A stretch of 64,000 nt of DNA from positions 51,654,274-51,718,273 of the forward strand of contig CM043942.1 in NCBI GenBank assembly GCA_014529385.2. Direction: 5' to 3'. Source of the DNA: Adiantum capillus-veneris (lineage: Eukaryota; Streptophyta; Polypodiopsida; Polypodiales; Pteridaceae). Positions 36,417 to 49,092 of this stretch are shown here, one piece after another. The notes beneath the pieces are model-generated. The model saw nothing but the letters and a program-made list of their open reading frames with translations. It did no database searches and was not told the origin of the DNA. Position 1 is the stretch's first letter; each line of letters begins with the position of its first letter. Made by a program: the position numbers and the translations under genes.

Positions 36417-39400
36417 GGGAAGCCCCAGCTTGAAGAGGCAGCAAGGACACTTGTCAAGTTCCTCCTCATGTTGCCCTCATGGTGTGCCTGAAACCTATTG
36501 GTTGGCCATCCAAGGGGTCAAATGATAATAAAGGATATTTAATTAATTGATTTTGCATTTATCAAGTCCTCTCTCTCAAAGGGGAAAGGGGAATACTTGT
36601 CCCAAGGCTATCCATGTTGCTTGTAATGGCTCCTGCTTGTGATTGGCTAGGCCTGGAGGGGTCCAATGAGCTTCAAGCATGAGCTACAAGGGGGGGTCGA
36701 CCCAAGCAAGCTAGGGGGGTGCTTAGGGGGTATACTCACCCACACACACTCACAAACACTCTCATTGTGTACTATGCAAAGTGCAAGAGCTGCCTCTCTT
36801 TCTCCAAGCAAGTAGAGGTTGAGAGCCTACACCAACACTCTTGGCTATGGAGTGCAAATCCATACAAGAGCCATGCTTCAATGCTTGATCTTGCCATCTA
36901 TTTCTTCTTCATTACTATGCTATTATGTATGCTAGCACAAGAGTTATGATAAGTGAGGAACTAGCTCTTTCTCGTATGAAATGTTTCTTCTTCCTCTTCC
37001 CTACCCTCATTCCCTGCTAGCTCTCTCCACCTTCGAAGGTGTTTGAGGTCTTGGGACTGAGGCTTGGTATAGTTAAAGCTTTCTTCAAGTTTAGGTTATG
37101 CTATGATGGTGATGCATGAAGCTTTCCATCTTCATTGCTTCACCTAGGTCACAAGGAACACAAAGAATGTATTGTAACAAGTCTCTCTTTATGTGAGAAA
37201 TCATAATACAAATGCCTATTGGAGGGGGGACCGGCTCTACATAAATCCGGTCCTCAACTGTTGTCATGTTCTCTAAATTCTCTCTCTTGCAAAAGTATTG
37301 TCTATGCCAAGTTAACTAATTGCTATGATTATGTTGCTATCTTCAATTATGTCAACCCGCTATGCTCACAAAATCATTTCTTGAAAGTACTCTCATTAAA
37401 TTCCGCTACTCTCAAATTGAATAGGCAAATTCCATTACAGGGTTCACTTAGCAGCAACCACATATACTTGAGGAAATAGGGGGACAACCTGGGTAACACT
37501 TGAGGGGGATGAAATGTCACCACTCATACCCTTACATATGCTAGAAGCAATGCATATAGCTTCTGATGACCTACAACATGAAGGTTTGACTGGCATTGGA
37601 ACAAGTAGCGTATCACAAGACTATAGCCCACATGATTTGGGGTCAGAATCATCAGTTGAAATTGACTCTAAGGACGAAGAATCTAAGTTAAATCTTAGTA
37701 CCAATGTAAGGACAAACCATTCAGAGCCCAGTGGTACCCTAGATGACAATCTATCCACGAGAGCAAAATACACAAGTAGGGATTCATCTAGTGACTCTTC
37801 ACTAGAGATCAACCGTAATAAAAAATTAGACAAGAAGAGTAAGAGATATAAGAGGCGATGATATCGAGAAAATGTGCGTGCTAGAATAAATGAAAAGAAA
37901 TATACCGCAGAATGGCTTAATTATATAGGGGCATGTGATGCTCATCGAAAGCTGGTAGATAACTGGGGTGAATACCTTCAAAGTGTTATGTGGTGTAGAC
38001 CACAACCCATTGACATCGCACTGCAAGAGTCTAAAGAGAAGCCAAAGTTGAGCCGTACCGTAAGGAGACGACAAAATCGAGAGTTAGCTCAACAACAAAA
38101 GGAATCGGAAGTGAAATCATAGTCCACAGAACAACAGGACCCCACATACGTACACCCTGCACGTGAACATTTCAAATCCTACACCACAGAGGAACGTAAG
38201 GTTGTGTATACAAAGGCTCAAAGAAAACCTATCGATGGAAGCAATGGAGTTTATGACGGTCCAGCGACAGTTAAGGAAATAGAGTTAGCATACCTAGGAG
38301 AAAAGTCCAAACATATTTTAATTCCCCAAGATCTCACGGAGACAGAGGAATTCTCAAGGAATTCAAGGATATATTTTCCTGGACATATCATGATATGAAA
38401 GGTGTTCCACCTTCTGTGGTGCAATCCACAATCCCCATGAATAGCATGGCTAAACCAGTTCAGCAACAACCTTACCCAATGAATCCTAAATATGCAAAGA
38501 TCATTCAAGAAGAGATTGAAAAGCTTGTGAAATGAGGATTCATATACCCTATTGAGCACTCAGAATGGCTGTCTCCAATAGTGATTGTGCCAAAAAAGAA
38601 TGGAAAACTCAGAGTATGCGTGGATCTCAAGAAGGTCAATGCCACCACTAGGAGGAACCATTACCCCTTGCCATATTCAAAACATGTGCTTGAAAGAGTT
38701 GCAGAGAAGGAAGCTTATAGCTTTTTAGATGGGTACTATGGCTACAATCAAATCACAATTGCACTAGAGGACCAAGATAAAACAACCTTTATAACCAAAT
38801 TTGGAGTGTTCGCATTTCGTGCTATGGCTTTTGGCTTAACCAATGCCACTGCTACCTTTCAAAGATTAATAAACATTGCTTTTAGAGAGTATTTGAGGGA
38901 GTTTTGCGAAGCTTTCCTAGATGAACTTTGTGTTTATTCCTCTCGGAAAGAACATCTATCATGCTTACGAAAAGTGTTTGAGAAGTGCAGATTGTATTGC
39001 ATCTCCTTAAACCCTTTCAAATGCCAATTTTGGGTTAAACATGGAGTCATTTTAGGACATATAGTGTCCAAAAATGGGATTCCACAGATGAGAGAAAAAT
39101 TAAAGCCATTGTTCAATTACCACCACCTACAAACTATAAAGGAGTTCAAAGGTTCATGGGCCATGTTGGTTATTACCGACGCTTTATTTTAAACTTTGCC
39201 GAGATAGCTCGTCCATTGTACAAACTTCTTATTGAGTTTCACTAGACCGCGGAGTGTCACCATGCTTTTGAGTCATTAAAAAAGACCTTAACTAGCGCTC
39301 CTATTCTACGAGTGCCCGATTGGAATGTAATTTTCCATGTGCATATTGATGCATAGAACTTTGCTATTGGGTGTGTTCTAGCTCAACCAGAAGAACATAA

Positions 39401-41171
39401 ATTGGCCTACCCCATTAGATTTGCAAGTTGTCAATTATATGCAGTAAAGAAATTCCGCTACTACCTTCTTGCCAACAAGTTTGTTTTCTATGTGGATCAT
39501 CAAGCCTTGTTGTATCTAGTAAATAAACCTTGTTCCACGAGAAGAATTACACGATGGTTGTTAATTCTCCTTGAGTTTGATTTTACCGTTGTGGTGAGAC
39601 CTGGTAAAAGACATGTCATGGCGGATCATTTGTCTCGTATACCTAATGGTGAAGCCTCTACTGGAGTCGATGATGAATTGCCCAATACTTCCTTATTTCT
39701 AATAGAGACCATACCTGAATGGAGTGAGAAGATTGTGAACTTTCTAATGAATGGTTTTCCACCCAAACAGCTTCGAAGGACATAGCTCAAAAACTGTTAA
39801 AAGAATGTGAACCTTATTCTCTCATTGCAGGAACTCTCTACAGGCTAGGGAAGGATGATATTCTTAGACGTTAAGTCCGTGAGGATGAGTATTTATACAT
39901 ACTGCAAGAAGCCTACATGGGTATAGCCGGAGGACATTTCTTGGGCGAACTAACAGCTAGAAAGATGTTGCAATCAGGCTATTGGTGGCCTACCTTATTC
40001 AACGATGCATCACTTTTTGCAAAAGGGTGTGATGAATGCCAACGTTACAAGATCACACAACGAAAGGATAAGATGCCCTTACATCCTGTTAAAGTGACTC
40101 AACCATTTGAAAAATGGGGTTTGGACTTTGTAGGCCCAATTAGTCCGACAGCTCGTAGCACTCAATCTCGATATATTATCGTTGCCAATGACTATGTGAC
40201 AAAGTGGATGGAAGCCAGGGCGACACATAAGACTGATGCAAGGTCAATTGCCAAGTTTCTCTTTGAGAACATTATTACAAGATTTGGTTGTCCCTTTGAG
40301 ATTATGAATGATAATGGCACTCATTTTATAAATGGAGTGATAAAAGAACTCACTACCAACTTCATGATAGCTCACCATAAGTCCACACCTTATTATCCAC
40401 AAGAAAATGGCCAAGCTGAGAGTACCAACAAGACCTTAATATCTATCTTGACCAAAACGGTGAAAGCTCATCGCACAGATTGGGATTTGAAGCTAACTTC
40501 AGCCCTATGGGCTTATCGTACTTCTTACAAAGTAGATATTAATTGTACACCATTCAAAATGGTATATGGCCAAGCAGCAGTTATACCATGGGAGTTTGTA
40601 ATTCCTAGTCTACGTGTAGCTTCACAACAAGCTTGGGATGGTAACCCTTTAGTTGAGCGCTTATACATTCTTGAGAGGTTAGATGAAGAAAGGCAATTGG
40701 CCGTGCAAAACGCACTTGTGGAGAAAGATAGGAGGAACAAATGACTTGACCGTCATCTAAAGAACAAAGATATCAATGTTGGTGATAAAGTGCTTATGTA
40801 TGGAGTGCGTACGCACCAAAAAGAAAAAGTTGGATTATGCGAGAAAGGACCATATAGAGTATGTGAAATCACCCCACAAGGAACCATTCGTGTGGAGACT
40901 CTAGATGGAGTTGAAACCATTGGATTCTTCACTGGAAGTAAATTAAAAAGGTACTATGATCCTCTAAGCCAGGAAGAGTTACAAGCCATCCATCAAAAGA
41001 GAGCAGCCAAAGAACAGGCAGAGCTTAAAAAGATCCAAGCAAGAGATGAGGCTCGAGAAAGAAAACAACGTCTTAGACGCCAACGAGAGGCTAATCTGGG
41101 AATCACGAAAGCATTTTTTGATGACACTGATGATGATTTATTGGAATCTGAGCCACCTCTACGAGCTTGAG

Positions 41172-41431
41172 TGCTAGCCTTGCTGGCTGCACACAATGCA
41201 TCATCTTTGTTGAAATTTGTCTTCTTGTGCGCGGCACTTCGTTCTTTCCGGGGGGGGGGGGTTCCTCTCCATAGGTTTTTTTCAACTTATCTTCCTTTTA
41301 TTTACCCCTTGATGGACACTCAGTCCTTAACTAAGATGTATCTCACAACCCCCTCCCTTCACAGAACTCTCTGTAATGTTTTGTTTGCAGTCCCATAGGT
41401 CATATCTAACCTTCGTGGACGATAATTGATC

Positions 41432-41466
<35 letters not shown>

Positions 41467-42200
41467 ATTCAAAAATACAATTGATATGTGTGTGTGTGTG
41501 TGTGTGTGTGCATTCAAAAATACAATTTCTTTGCCATTGTCGGTCCCCCCTCCCCTCCCCCCCCAAGGTATGAGGGGCAACCCTGCGAGGGGGGTGTTAA
41601 GCATAAGTTTTATTGGTGTTGTACCAACATTGATGTTGTTGACAGACATACAATTATCATAGGCAAATCCAAATTGTTGCCTACATGACAAATCACATGG
41701 TGTTGATAACAATGCCATATGTCCACATGATTCATGACATTCAGAGGTTGATGGTGTGAGCGTAAATGGTGATGACAATAATATGCGCCTAGCAGAGGTA
41801 CCACACAACCTTGTTGCTAATGTTTGTGAGCCATTAATATGACATGAGAATCTGATGAGCATAATCTGGTTGTTCACAAGAGAGAGGCATGATTGCGATC
41901 TTGAATTCCAGCTAGGCTCATTGCAATCTCAGGGAAGGCACGTCGATGTGCCCTCTTCCAAGCAATAAGTTTGCATCAATCTCAAGGAGGGCGTGTTGAC
42001 ATGCCCTCCTCTAAACAATAAATTTACAATTGGAAAGTCCAATCTCAGGGAGGGCCCATCGATGTGCCCTCATCCAATGATGAAATATTGAAAGGAAAAT
42101 ATCAAAATTTCTCAGAGGAAACATTGAGGTGTCCTTCCAATGACTTGAATTTCTCTTTCCCTATTTCATCCTTGAGTGAGGGCACGTCGACATGCCCTCC
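41172..42200 (+). repeat. right LTR of Gypsy I (partial or diverged)
   Basis: It matches 11067 onward from TGCTAGCC through about 42143, with indels, including a 34-bp extra segment near 41310 and GT tracts (41435-41465, 41488-41511) where the left LTR has CT. Palindromes like those of the left copy occur at 41931-41957, 41985-42010, 42047-42073 and a fourth at 42178-42200. The TATA-containing 3' part of the left LTR is missing. No good polypurine tract precedes it. Confidence 0.65.
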
Positions 42201-43361
42201 CTGATATTGTAATTTCTCAATGTTGATTAGTTATTTTAATTCTTTTGTCTACCAAATTTAAATCTTTTTAAGATGGGAGACAGCATGATAGTCATTTGAT
42301 TGCTTCTAGTGTTGTGATCTAAGGATCACAGCTTTGTGGTGTTTGCAGTCTTGTGAGTCCATATTGTTCATCTAAGCAAATGAAGTGACCAAGAGTCTCA
42401 AAAAAGAAGGATACTCCAATAAGTAGTCAAATTTTGGGTGAAGTTAGTAATGAGGTGGAGACAAGTTTTCAAGATAGAGAGGATTTGGGTGAAGATGGAG
42501 AAAGTCAACCTAATCCAGAAGGTGTCAATGTGGTGATTTTGTTCCAGCTGAAGCCCTTGCAATTGTGCCTTTTGTGGTAAGGCCTGAGGTTGGTCAAGAT
42601 GACATTAAAGAAGCAGAGATCTACGAACAAAGGACAAGATATTTTGAATAAAATACAATTGTTTAATTGGCTATCATGAGTGTCCTTCTATCCCTCTTTG
42701 TAGGTTGATGCCTCATGCAAAAGTTAGAGGACTCAGAAATGAAGTGGGTGGTTTGAAGGTTGCTTTTGACAAAGAGGGTTATGTGGTTGAAAAAGGTGCT
42801 TTTATTGTTTCTTTGTGGACTTTTTCACACCAAGGGTGCTTCATCTCAAAAGAAAAATCCATCTACGTATAGGATGTCTTCTCAACTACGCGTAGGATGT
42901 CTTGCTCTGCCTCCTCTGCTCTACTCATGCATGCCCTGCTCACGTCCGCTCTACTCTGCTCGCGCCTGCCCTGCGTTGCCTAGCTGAGAGAGAGAGAGAG
43001 AGATGAAATGAAATTTTATATTAAACATCTTCAAAAGGCCAAAATGACCTATGAGATCAAACCGATACAATCTTGGTGGATCTAATACAATGTCTGGGTA
43101 CAAAAATAAAATGAAGTGAAAAACTAAAATCTTCACTGATAGATGTGAACTAAGCAGCTAGCTGTAATTGTGTAGGATATGAGTAGGGGGGTGAAAGTAG
43201 TGACTTGGGGCTATTACAACACAATGTGGGTGTGCGTGTGGGAATATAGTGGGTGAGAACTGATACAAGATGATGAGCAAGGTGTACAATCCTCAAAAGA
43301 GCTAAAACGTAGGAGATCCATCATTGTTCTTCGCTGGCGGATCTCATCAATCTCCTCCATG

Positions 43362-43363
<2 letters not shown>
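42201..43363. other. mostly non-coding stretch before the PPR fragment
   Basis: A short open run near 42400-42520 (acidic, Ser/Glu-rich) has no recognisable domain and ends quickly. A (GA)n tract lies near 42987-43003. I see no gene. Confidence 0.4.

Positions 43364-43440
<77 letters not shown>
43364..43440. repeat. (GA)n microsatellite
   Basis: A 77-bp GA tract, immediately upstream of the PPR coding fragment and possibly in an intron or 5' region. Confidence 0.95.
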
Positions 43441-43443
<3 letters not shown>

Positions 43444-43457
43444 TGGTCCATTATTAA

Positions 43458-44544
43458 TGCACTTTTGAAGTTCGAAGCCATAATTTGCAAAGAATTCTAG
43501 TAAAATACATGAACTTAGAACGTTATGATGATGTAGACAGGTTGACGAGTACTTTGGATGACAAGGGCTTTCCCCCTGATTTTGTAGCATGCACTTTGTT
43601 GATTGATATGAATTGCAAACTGAAGAGGCTTGATAAAGCTAGAGAGATGTTCGATGGAATACGTTCAATGAGCATGCAATAAAATGATTGAGTTTTACTC
43701 TGAAACTGGGAATCCTGAAGAGGGAGAAACATTGCTAGCAAAAATGGAGGAGGAAAAGCTGCATGTATCTGTTGATACTTACCTTACGGTTCTTAATGGC
43801 TATGGGAAACAAGGTAAAGCTGTAGAGGCCTTGAAAATTTTCTCAATTATGAACGAGGATGCCTTCTTAAGGCTACAGATGGCGCCTGGTATCTACTCAG
43901 CTCTTATGAATGCTTATATTCACTCAAATTTGCTACCATCTGCTGTCCTCAAAATGGAAGATATGATGAATTCAGGATTTGCTCCTTTAGATGAGTCAGT
44001 CAGCATGCTTACTGCTGCCTTCGAGAAAAAAAATCAGTTTCAAAGGGCGGTAGACGTGCTGCTAAAGCTAGAAAGCATGGCGATAAGGCCCGGGGTGGAG
44101 ACTCTGATGACGCTAATTGGATGGTTTGGAAAGCTGGGCTTGGTTGAGGAGGCAGAAACTCTTTTCAAGAACCTCAAAGAGAAAGTCGATGTTCCGGATT
44201 GCAAAGCTTACGCTAGTCTTTTTTCAGTGGATGCTAGAGCAGGTTTCGTTGATAAGGCGAAGGCTCTTCTCGCTGAGGAGGTTGAGATTAATGCTTCAGC
44301 TTACGAGCTAATGATTGTTTCCCTGCTGGATGGCAAGGATCGTGAGGAGGCTCAGTCCATGCGAGATCGGATGATTGCCCAAGGTCTCACCCCATCTGAT
44401 GAGGTATTAGGAATTCAAGCAGAGAGCTTTCTTGCAGGTGTTAGCGAGCCTTCAGAAGGAGCAACACAAAGCTTAGGGATAGAAACCGAAAGTTTTCTTG
44501 CGGGTGTGAGTAAGCGTGCGGAGGAGGCACCCGACACTCTGTGA
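43458..44544 (+). pseudogene. pentatricopeptide repeat (PPR) protein, 3' part, one frameshift
   Basis: Tandem degenerate 35-aa helical repeats of the P class are seen: DDVDRLTSTLDDKGFPPDFV, VDTYLTVLNGYGKQGKAVEALKIF, ALMNAYIHSNLLPSAV, TLMTLIGWFGKLGLVEEAETLF, plus more divergent ones. PPR proteins bind organellar RNA base by base. The first 74 codons end at TAA 43680; the reading continues one base over from 43684 and runs 286 codons to TGA 44542-44544. The C-terminus carries a 23-residue duplication (ESFLAGVS twice). The frame has no start codon upstream of a stop at 43455, so the N-terminal part is missing or lies behind an intron whose acceptor would be near 43467. It may be a real gene with a sequencing or assembly indel, or a recent pseudogene. 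Confidence 0.7.
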
Positions 44545-44872
44545 GGAATAATCACCACTCTGAATTTCATGTCAGCTTCTTTGAAGTCTTTATTGTTGCT
44601 ATGACAGAGTGGTGCTCTTTTTCGAACCTTTTTCTTGAGTAGCAAGGTATATCTTCAATCAAAGTGCGTATACGACATCTACAAACAAATGTTTGTGCAT
44701 TGATTCCACATATTTATCAAAGATTGGACAACGTTTCAACTGTTTGAAATGCTTATATTGCTTGGTTACAATCGTAGGTAGTTGTGATCATGGCAATCAG
44801 CTAAGATTCGGGCAGAGATAAGCCTGAATCATGCCAGATTGTCAGATAGCAAACAAGTGGTTCTTTTATTGA
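44545..44872. other. 3' flank of the PPR fragment
   Basis: Non-coding A/T-rich sequence, probably the 3' UTR and spacer up to the LINE tail. No canonical AATAAA is obvious. Confidence 0.4.
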
Positions 44873-45063
44873 ATTTTTTTTTTATTTTTATTTTTTTGCA
44901 AAACTCACAATTGTGAGTGAATTATATTGAGCAGCCGAAAAAATTACAAGGTTTTGTCATGCTCATGTTAAGCCATAACAACATCCAGGAATCATAATTA
45001 CAACGGTTATAAGGGCAGCCACTCCTACCGATGGCCAAGGTTTGCCCCCGGTATTCCGTCTAC

Positions 45064-48000
45064 TTACAGCAAGGCACAAGTAGTCCTAGACCACTCCTCC
45101 GACTGATGCTTGCGCCCGAGTGCCCATATTAGCGCTTTGCTTTCCTGTATAATTTCTGCGAAGCTTGCCATGTCAAATCCTCCTTCAAACACACGGCAGT
45201 TCCTTGTTTGCCATACATTATGAAAGAAGAAGTATCTAACAATCTGAGTGCTGACGAGGACTACCTGAGTTTTTACCTCCAAAGCATAGGTCAGTCTTGA
45301 AAAAACTAATTTTCCATGTTCTCCGGACCCACTTGCATACTTTCCCTGCGAGGCCTTTTATAGCTGGGCAGTCCATGAAAAGGTGGGCCAGATCTTCACT
45401 AGTCAACCTGCACCCCAAGCATCGATCTAACCCAATCCCTCTCTCCTGAATCTTCACCCCCGTCGGTAGAGCACCCCAAATAACCTTCCATAAGAAAACC
45501 TTCATGTATTGTGGAACCTTTGGCTTCCATATGTTCTCCATTACATGTTCCCACCTTTCCTCCGGCCATTGCTTTTTCCATATCTTATTAAGGGGGCTAG
45601 ACCAATTCTTCTTTTGCATCATTGTCTGATAAATGATTTTATTATGGGGTCTCCACAAGAGACTGCTTCCAGGCCATTTCCAGGCTTTCCAGTCCAACTC
45701 CGAGTCATAGATTTTGGCATCACTAGATTGTCAAGTTCTTTCATCACTTTGTGGACAAGCAAGACCTCCAAGCTATTGAGTTGGTACTGAGAAATCATAA
45801 GGTCAATGGTTTTCCAACTCTTGTTGGCATTGTCCCAGAAGTGCTCAAGTCGGATCAGACCCTTATTATTCAACTTCCTTGCTGTCTCAATCCAATAGGG
45901 ATTTTGTGGAGGATCTACAACTTTGGAGAGCCAGGGGGACCAATGTAAGATGGAGTTCTTGAAGTATCTGGCTTCTTCCCCCACTTTAAGACTCCTGCTA
46001 CTCTATTGGATTTTCTTACCAATTCTCCTGAGCTGCCCCCCAGTCTTAAGGTAGACCACGCCGGGGCAAGCAGCATGTCATGAATCTCCACCCCTCTCCA
46101 CTTTCCTCCCTTCAAGCCAAGTTTAGCTGCTTCTATCATATCTCTGATCATAACTGCCCAAACTTGATCCTGTTTAGCCAAGGAAACCACAAATTTGGCG
46201 CAACAAGCTTCTGCATGGGTCACATGGTTAAGAATCCCGAGGCCTCCTTGATTCCCGAGCCAAGCAACCGACTCCCAACTGGCCCATTGCCATGGCCTGG
46301 AAGATTTCGTGTTATTTTTCCATAAAAATGTTTTTACTGGTTTTAAGAACTCTTTCCAGTGACACTTAGCCATCTTGAGAAGCGGGCTAGTGAAGGCAAT
46401 ATAAGGCATCATGAAGGCATTCATCACTTTTTTCCACTTGGGAATGGGAGAAGAGCATACTCCCACCTACTCATTTTTGTTTTGATTTTTTCAAGCACCC
46501 ACTCGAATCTTTGCTTGTGAGTTACATCCACCCCCAAGGGGCTCCCAGATGTCTAAGGATCTTTCCTTTTGTGACAATCTCCCCTGATCAGACAGAAGGA
46601 TCAAATGAGTCATTTTCTGATAGGGAAATCATCCTTGACTTCTCTATATTACACTGGGACCGAAGCTACCAAGAACATTTGTACAATCTCCATAGCTTTT
46701 TTGATGACCTGGGGGCATGCCTTCAAGAAGAGGAGACAATCATCTGCAAAAAGTTTTGCCAGGAGTTGTCTATTTCCTAGTAAAACAAGGTCTTGCACCT
46801 CCCCGCGCTCAGCACTAGCTTCGAGCGTCGTGATTAGAGGATGTGATCCTATGGCGAAAAGTAGGGGGGCAAGAGGGCATCCCTGTTTAATAGACCTTTT
46901 AACCTCAAAAGAGCCCACAATTCTACCGTTAAATAGGAGCTCTGACTGGCTTCCAGCCCCCATTACACGAACACTCCAACAGAGGCGCGGCCCAAAGCCT
47001 AGAGCTTCCATGATGGCTTCTATATATGTCCATGTTATTGTGTCATAGGCCTTGTCCAAGTCCAACTGCAGTAGAATGCACTCCTGCTTTGTGACAGTTG
47101 CGTACTCTATGCCCACCATTGTTGCCAATATGTTATCATATATGGACCTTCCTTTAATGAAACCATGTTGATGGGGGGAGATGATCTTGGTTAGTAAGGG
47201 GGCTAGTCTGAGGGCCACTGCTTTAGCTATAATTTTGTAGGACACCGACATCATCATAATAGGGCGCCAATGTTGTAGTTTAGAGCAGTAGATCTGTTTT
47301 GGGATGGGCTTGATAAGCGCTCTCTTCACACTTGTCTCCAACGACCCATCGAACATGGCTTTATTAACCAAACTTGTGATTGGGGCCTTGAGATCATCCC
47401 AAAATTCTGCATAGAATTCCACCGTCATCCCATCCCGACCAGGGAACTTTTCCTTGCCAAGGGCTTGCAATGCTAGTGAACATTCGTCTTCAGAAAATGC
47501 CCATTCCAAGCTATTAGCTTCTGAGTGGGGAATTTCCTTTTTAACACTCTGTAGTCCCTCTGGCTTCCTCCACTTCTTGGGATGGGTCTCCAGCCGTCCA
47601 ATGATTTGACTGAGATAGCTAGCATCATACCAGCCATTTCATCCTGGTTATGAACTGCTGTCCCTTTCTCATCATCGAACGAGCGGACGTGGCCCCGGCT
47701 CTTCTTGATTTTTAGAGCCCTAAAAAAATGAGCTTGATTGGAGGCTTCCGGTTGCAAATAAATCTCCCTAGAGAGAAGTCTAGCCTTTTTGATATCTTCT
47801 ACCTACTCATTAGCGAGGTTCGATTTGGCTTCAAGCCATCGTTTGTGTTCGCCCTCAGTAGTCTGCCCATTTTATAGTGGTAAGCAATTGTACCTCCACT
47901 GAAAGATGCAACAGGTGATCCTCCCTAGCTTTCTTGATTCGGGGGCCCGAGGTTTTGATTGCTTTCTGGATCCTCCGAGAAAAGAGGTCCCACGCATTGT

Positions 48001-48852
48001 GCTTGTTGAGGTCGACATATTTTTTTAGCTTACCCAGTGCTTTCTTGGCTAGATTCCTAAAAAGAGGGTCTTTGAAGAGGTGCCCCTGTTACCAACAGTT
48101 TTTTTTAACCTCTTGGGGCCTCTCCTCCTCTTTATTCTTCTTAAATTGAATGCAGAGGAATGTGATCCGAGAGGATTGTTGTTGGGACTACCTTCATTTC
48201 CATCAGCGTTGGCATCCAGTCAGCTTGGTGCGAGCAATAGCATTTGTTCAGTCTGGAGGCAGTGCGGGCATACTGAAGGCTTGTGTAGGTGAACCCAAGA
48301 GTGCTGTTCCATGGGCCAACATCCCATAAGTGGATCATTGCCCACTTTGCGCACAAAATTTTCCATTTAGACCTTTCTGAGCCAGCCACCAGCACATTGG
48401 AGGATCTTGTTCTATCCTGCTCTTTTCTACCATGTTAAAGTCACCAACCAACAACCACTCCCTTCAATAGGGGTATCTCTGACATGCATCCATAGTTTGG
48501 CTCTATCTTTTGCATTGCAAGGGCTATACACATTCACAATGGTGAGGGGACGCCCTTCCCCTCTGATTCTAATCCGCAGGATCCTGCCGGATGGGTGGTT
48601 AAGAACCAACTTCCGCTCCAATTCTCTGTCCACAATGCTAAGGACGCCACTGAAGGCGTTATTTCCTTCTCTATAGAATACCAATTTCTTTCCTAGCATC
48701 TGCTTTCTCTTGCTATGGGCGTCTAAATGGTGTTCCTGAATGGCCCAAAAGTTGACTGTCTTCTCCTTTTTTATTTCCTCCCAAAAAAGGGTACTCTTCT
48801 TCTAGGTTTTCAACCCCTTTACGTTCCAAGATTGGATAGTGAGAGACTCCAT
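45064..48852 (-). pseudogene. LINE ORF2: EEP endonuclease, reverse transcriptase, zf-RVT
   Basis: ATG at 48852 (MESLTIQSWNVKGL). Endonuclease motifs: SWNVKGL, IQEHHL, NVYSP near 48525, VGDFN near 48440 and SDHIPL near 48150. RT (about 47510-46650) has a core with LDLDKAYDT, FADDCLLF as the active site and a QGCPLAPLLF motif. The connection domain is at 46466-45915. zf-RVT (about 45600-45330) has WKVIWGALPTGVKI and CLGC ... HLFMDCP. The tail ends near 45064. There is no RNase H. Stops at 48803, 47803, 47473 and others plus frameshifts inactivate it. Target-primed reverse transcription is the family mechanism. Confidence 0.88.
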
Positions 48853-49092
48853 CATTAATACGGAGTTCATTGGGATAGAGGAACGAATTCTTCAGCATCC
48901 GAATCATTCCCCCCTGGTCTCAGGAGAATCCGGGGGTTCCAAGTCAGAGGATTTATTTTCTTGTAGTGTTGCAAATGGATTGTGTAGAGGGATAATGAAC
49001 CCCCCTTATTTTGAAGGGGTGGAGGATGCATTAGATCCTTTCACCTCCAGCGTTATGACAACTTGCAACACTTTGGAGTCTCTTACTACTGC

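Larger units (their letters stand above)
35877..37176. mobile_element. candidate solo LTR inside Gypsy I pol
   Basis: A 1.3-kb block between protease and RT begins TGTTAAGATATAG and is flanked by ACAAG at 35872-35876 and 37177-37181. The right end reads ...TTGTA rather than CA, so the boundary is imperfect. It contains the GCTTGAGGTG minisatellite and the G/AC tract. No partner LTR or coding sequence is present. Confidence 0.4.
33154..41170 (+). pseudogene. gag 3' part and pol of Gypsy I
   Basis: In order: gag tail with a Cys-rich stretch (33555-33720); zinc knuckle CYECGGPHRVAEC (34110-34150); protease ILDGGVEASIV (near 35284), DGG as in Gypsy II; a linker interrupted by the candidate solo LTR; the pre-RT region (38204-38520); RT 38530-39115 with the active site changed to FLDELCVYS (near 38914); RNase H (39180-39785); integrase 39917-40744 with H/C region (GGHFLGEL ... 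CDECQ) and D-D-E core (LDFVGP, MNDNGTHF, ENGQAEST); and a charged C-terminus to 41170. Stops (for example 35506, 38533, 39243 and 39354) and frameshifts (near 33230, 39090 and 39780) break it. The second RNase H of Gypsy II is absent. Confidence 0.85.
11067..42200 (+). mobile_element. Gypsy I: outer, oldest Ty3/gypsy LTR retrotransposon
   Basis: The left LTR, a PBS, gag (13448 onward, continued after 30753), zinc knuckle, protease, RT, RNase H and integrase (ending 41170), then a partial right LTR, lie in order on the plus strand. It contains the copia element 14174-30747, probably the LTR/leader fragment at 31.6-33.1 kb and a candidate solo LTR at 35877-37176. No chromodomain and no second RNase H are seen. 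With a PBS starting TGGCGCCG this suggests a non-chromovirus lineage such as Athila/Tat, tentatively. Many stops, frameshifts and a mutated RT active site show it is dead. The right boundary is approximate because the right LTR diverges after about 42143. Confidence 0.75.

Noticed and set aside
46080-47048. Plus-strand ORFs over the LINE
   Set aside because: Antisense shadows of the RT domain.
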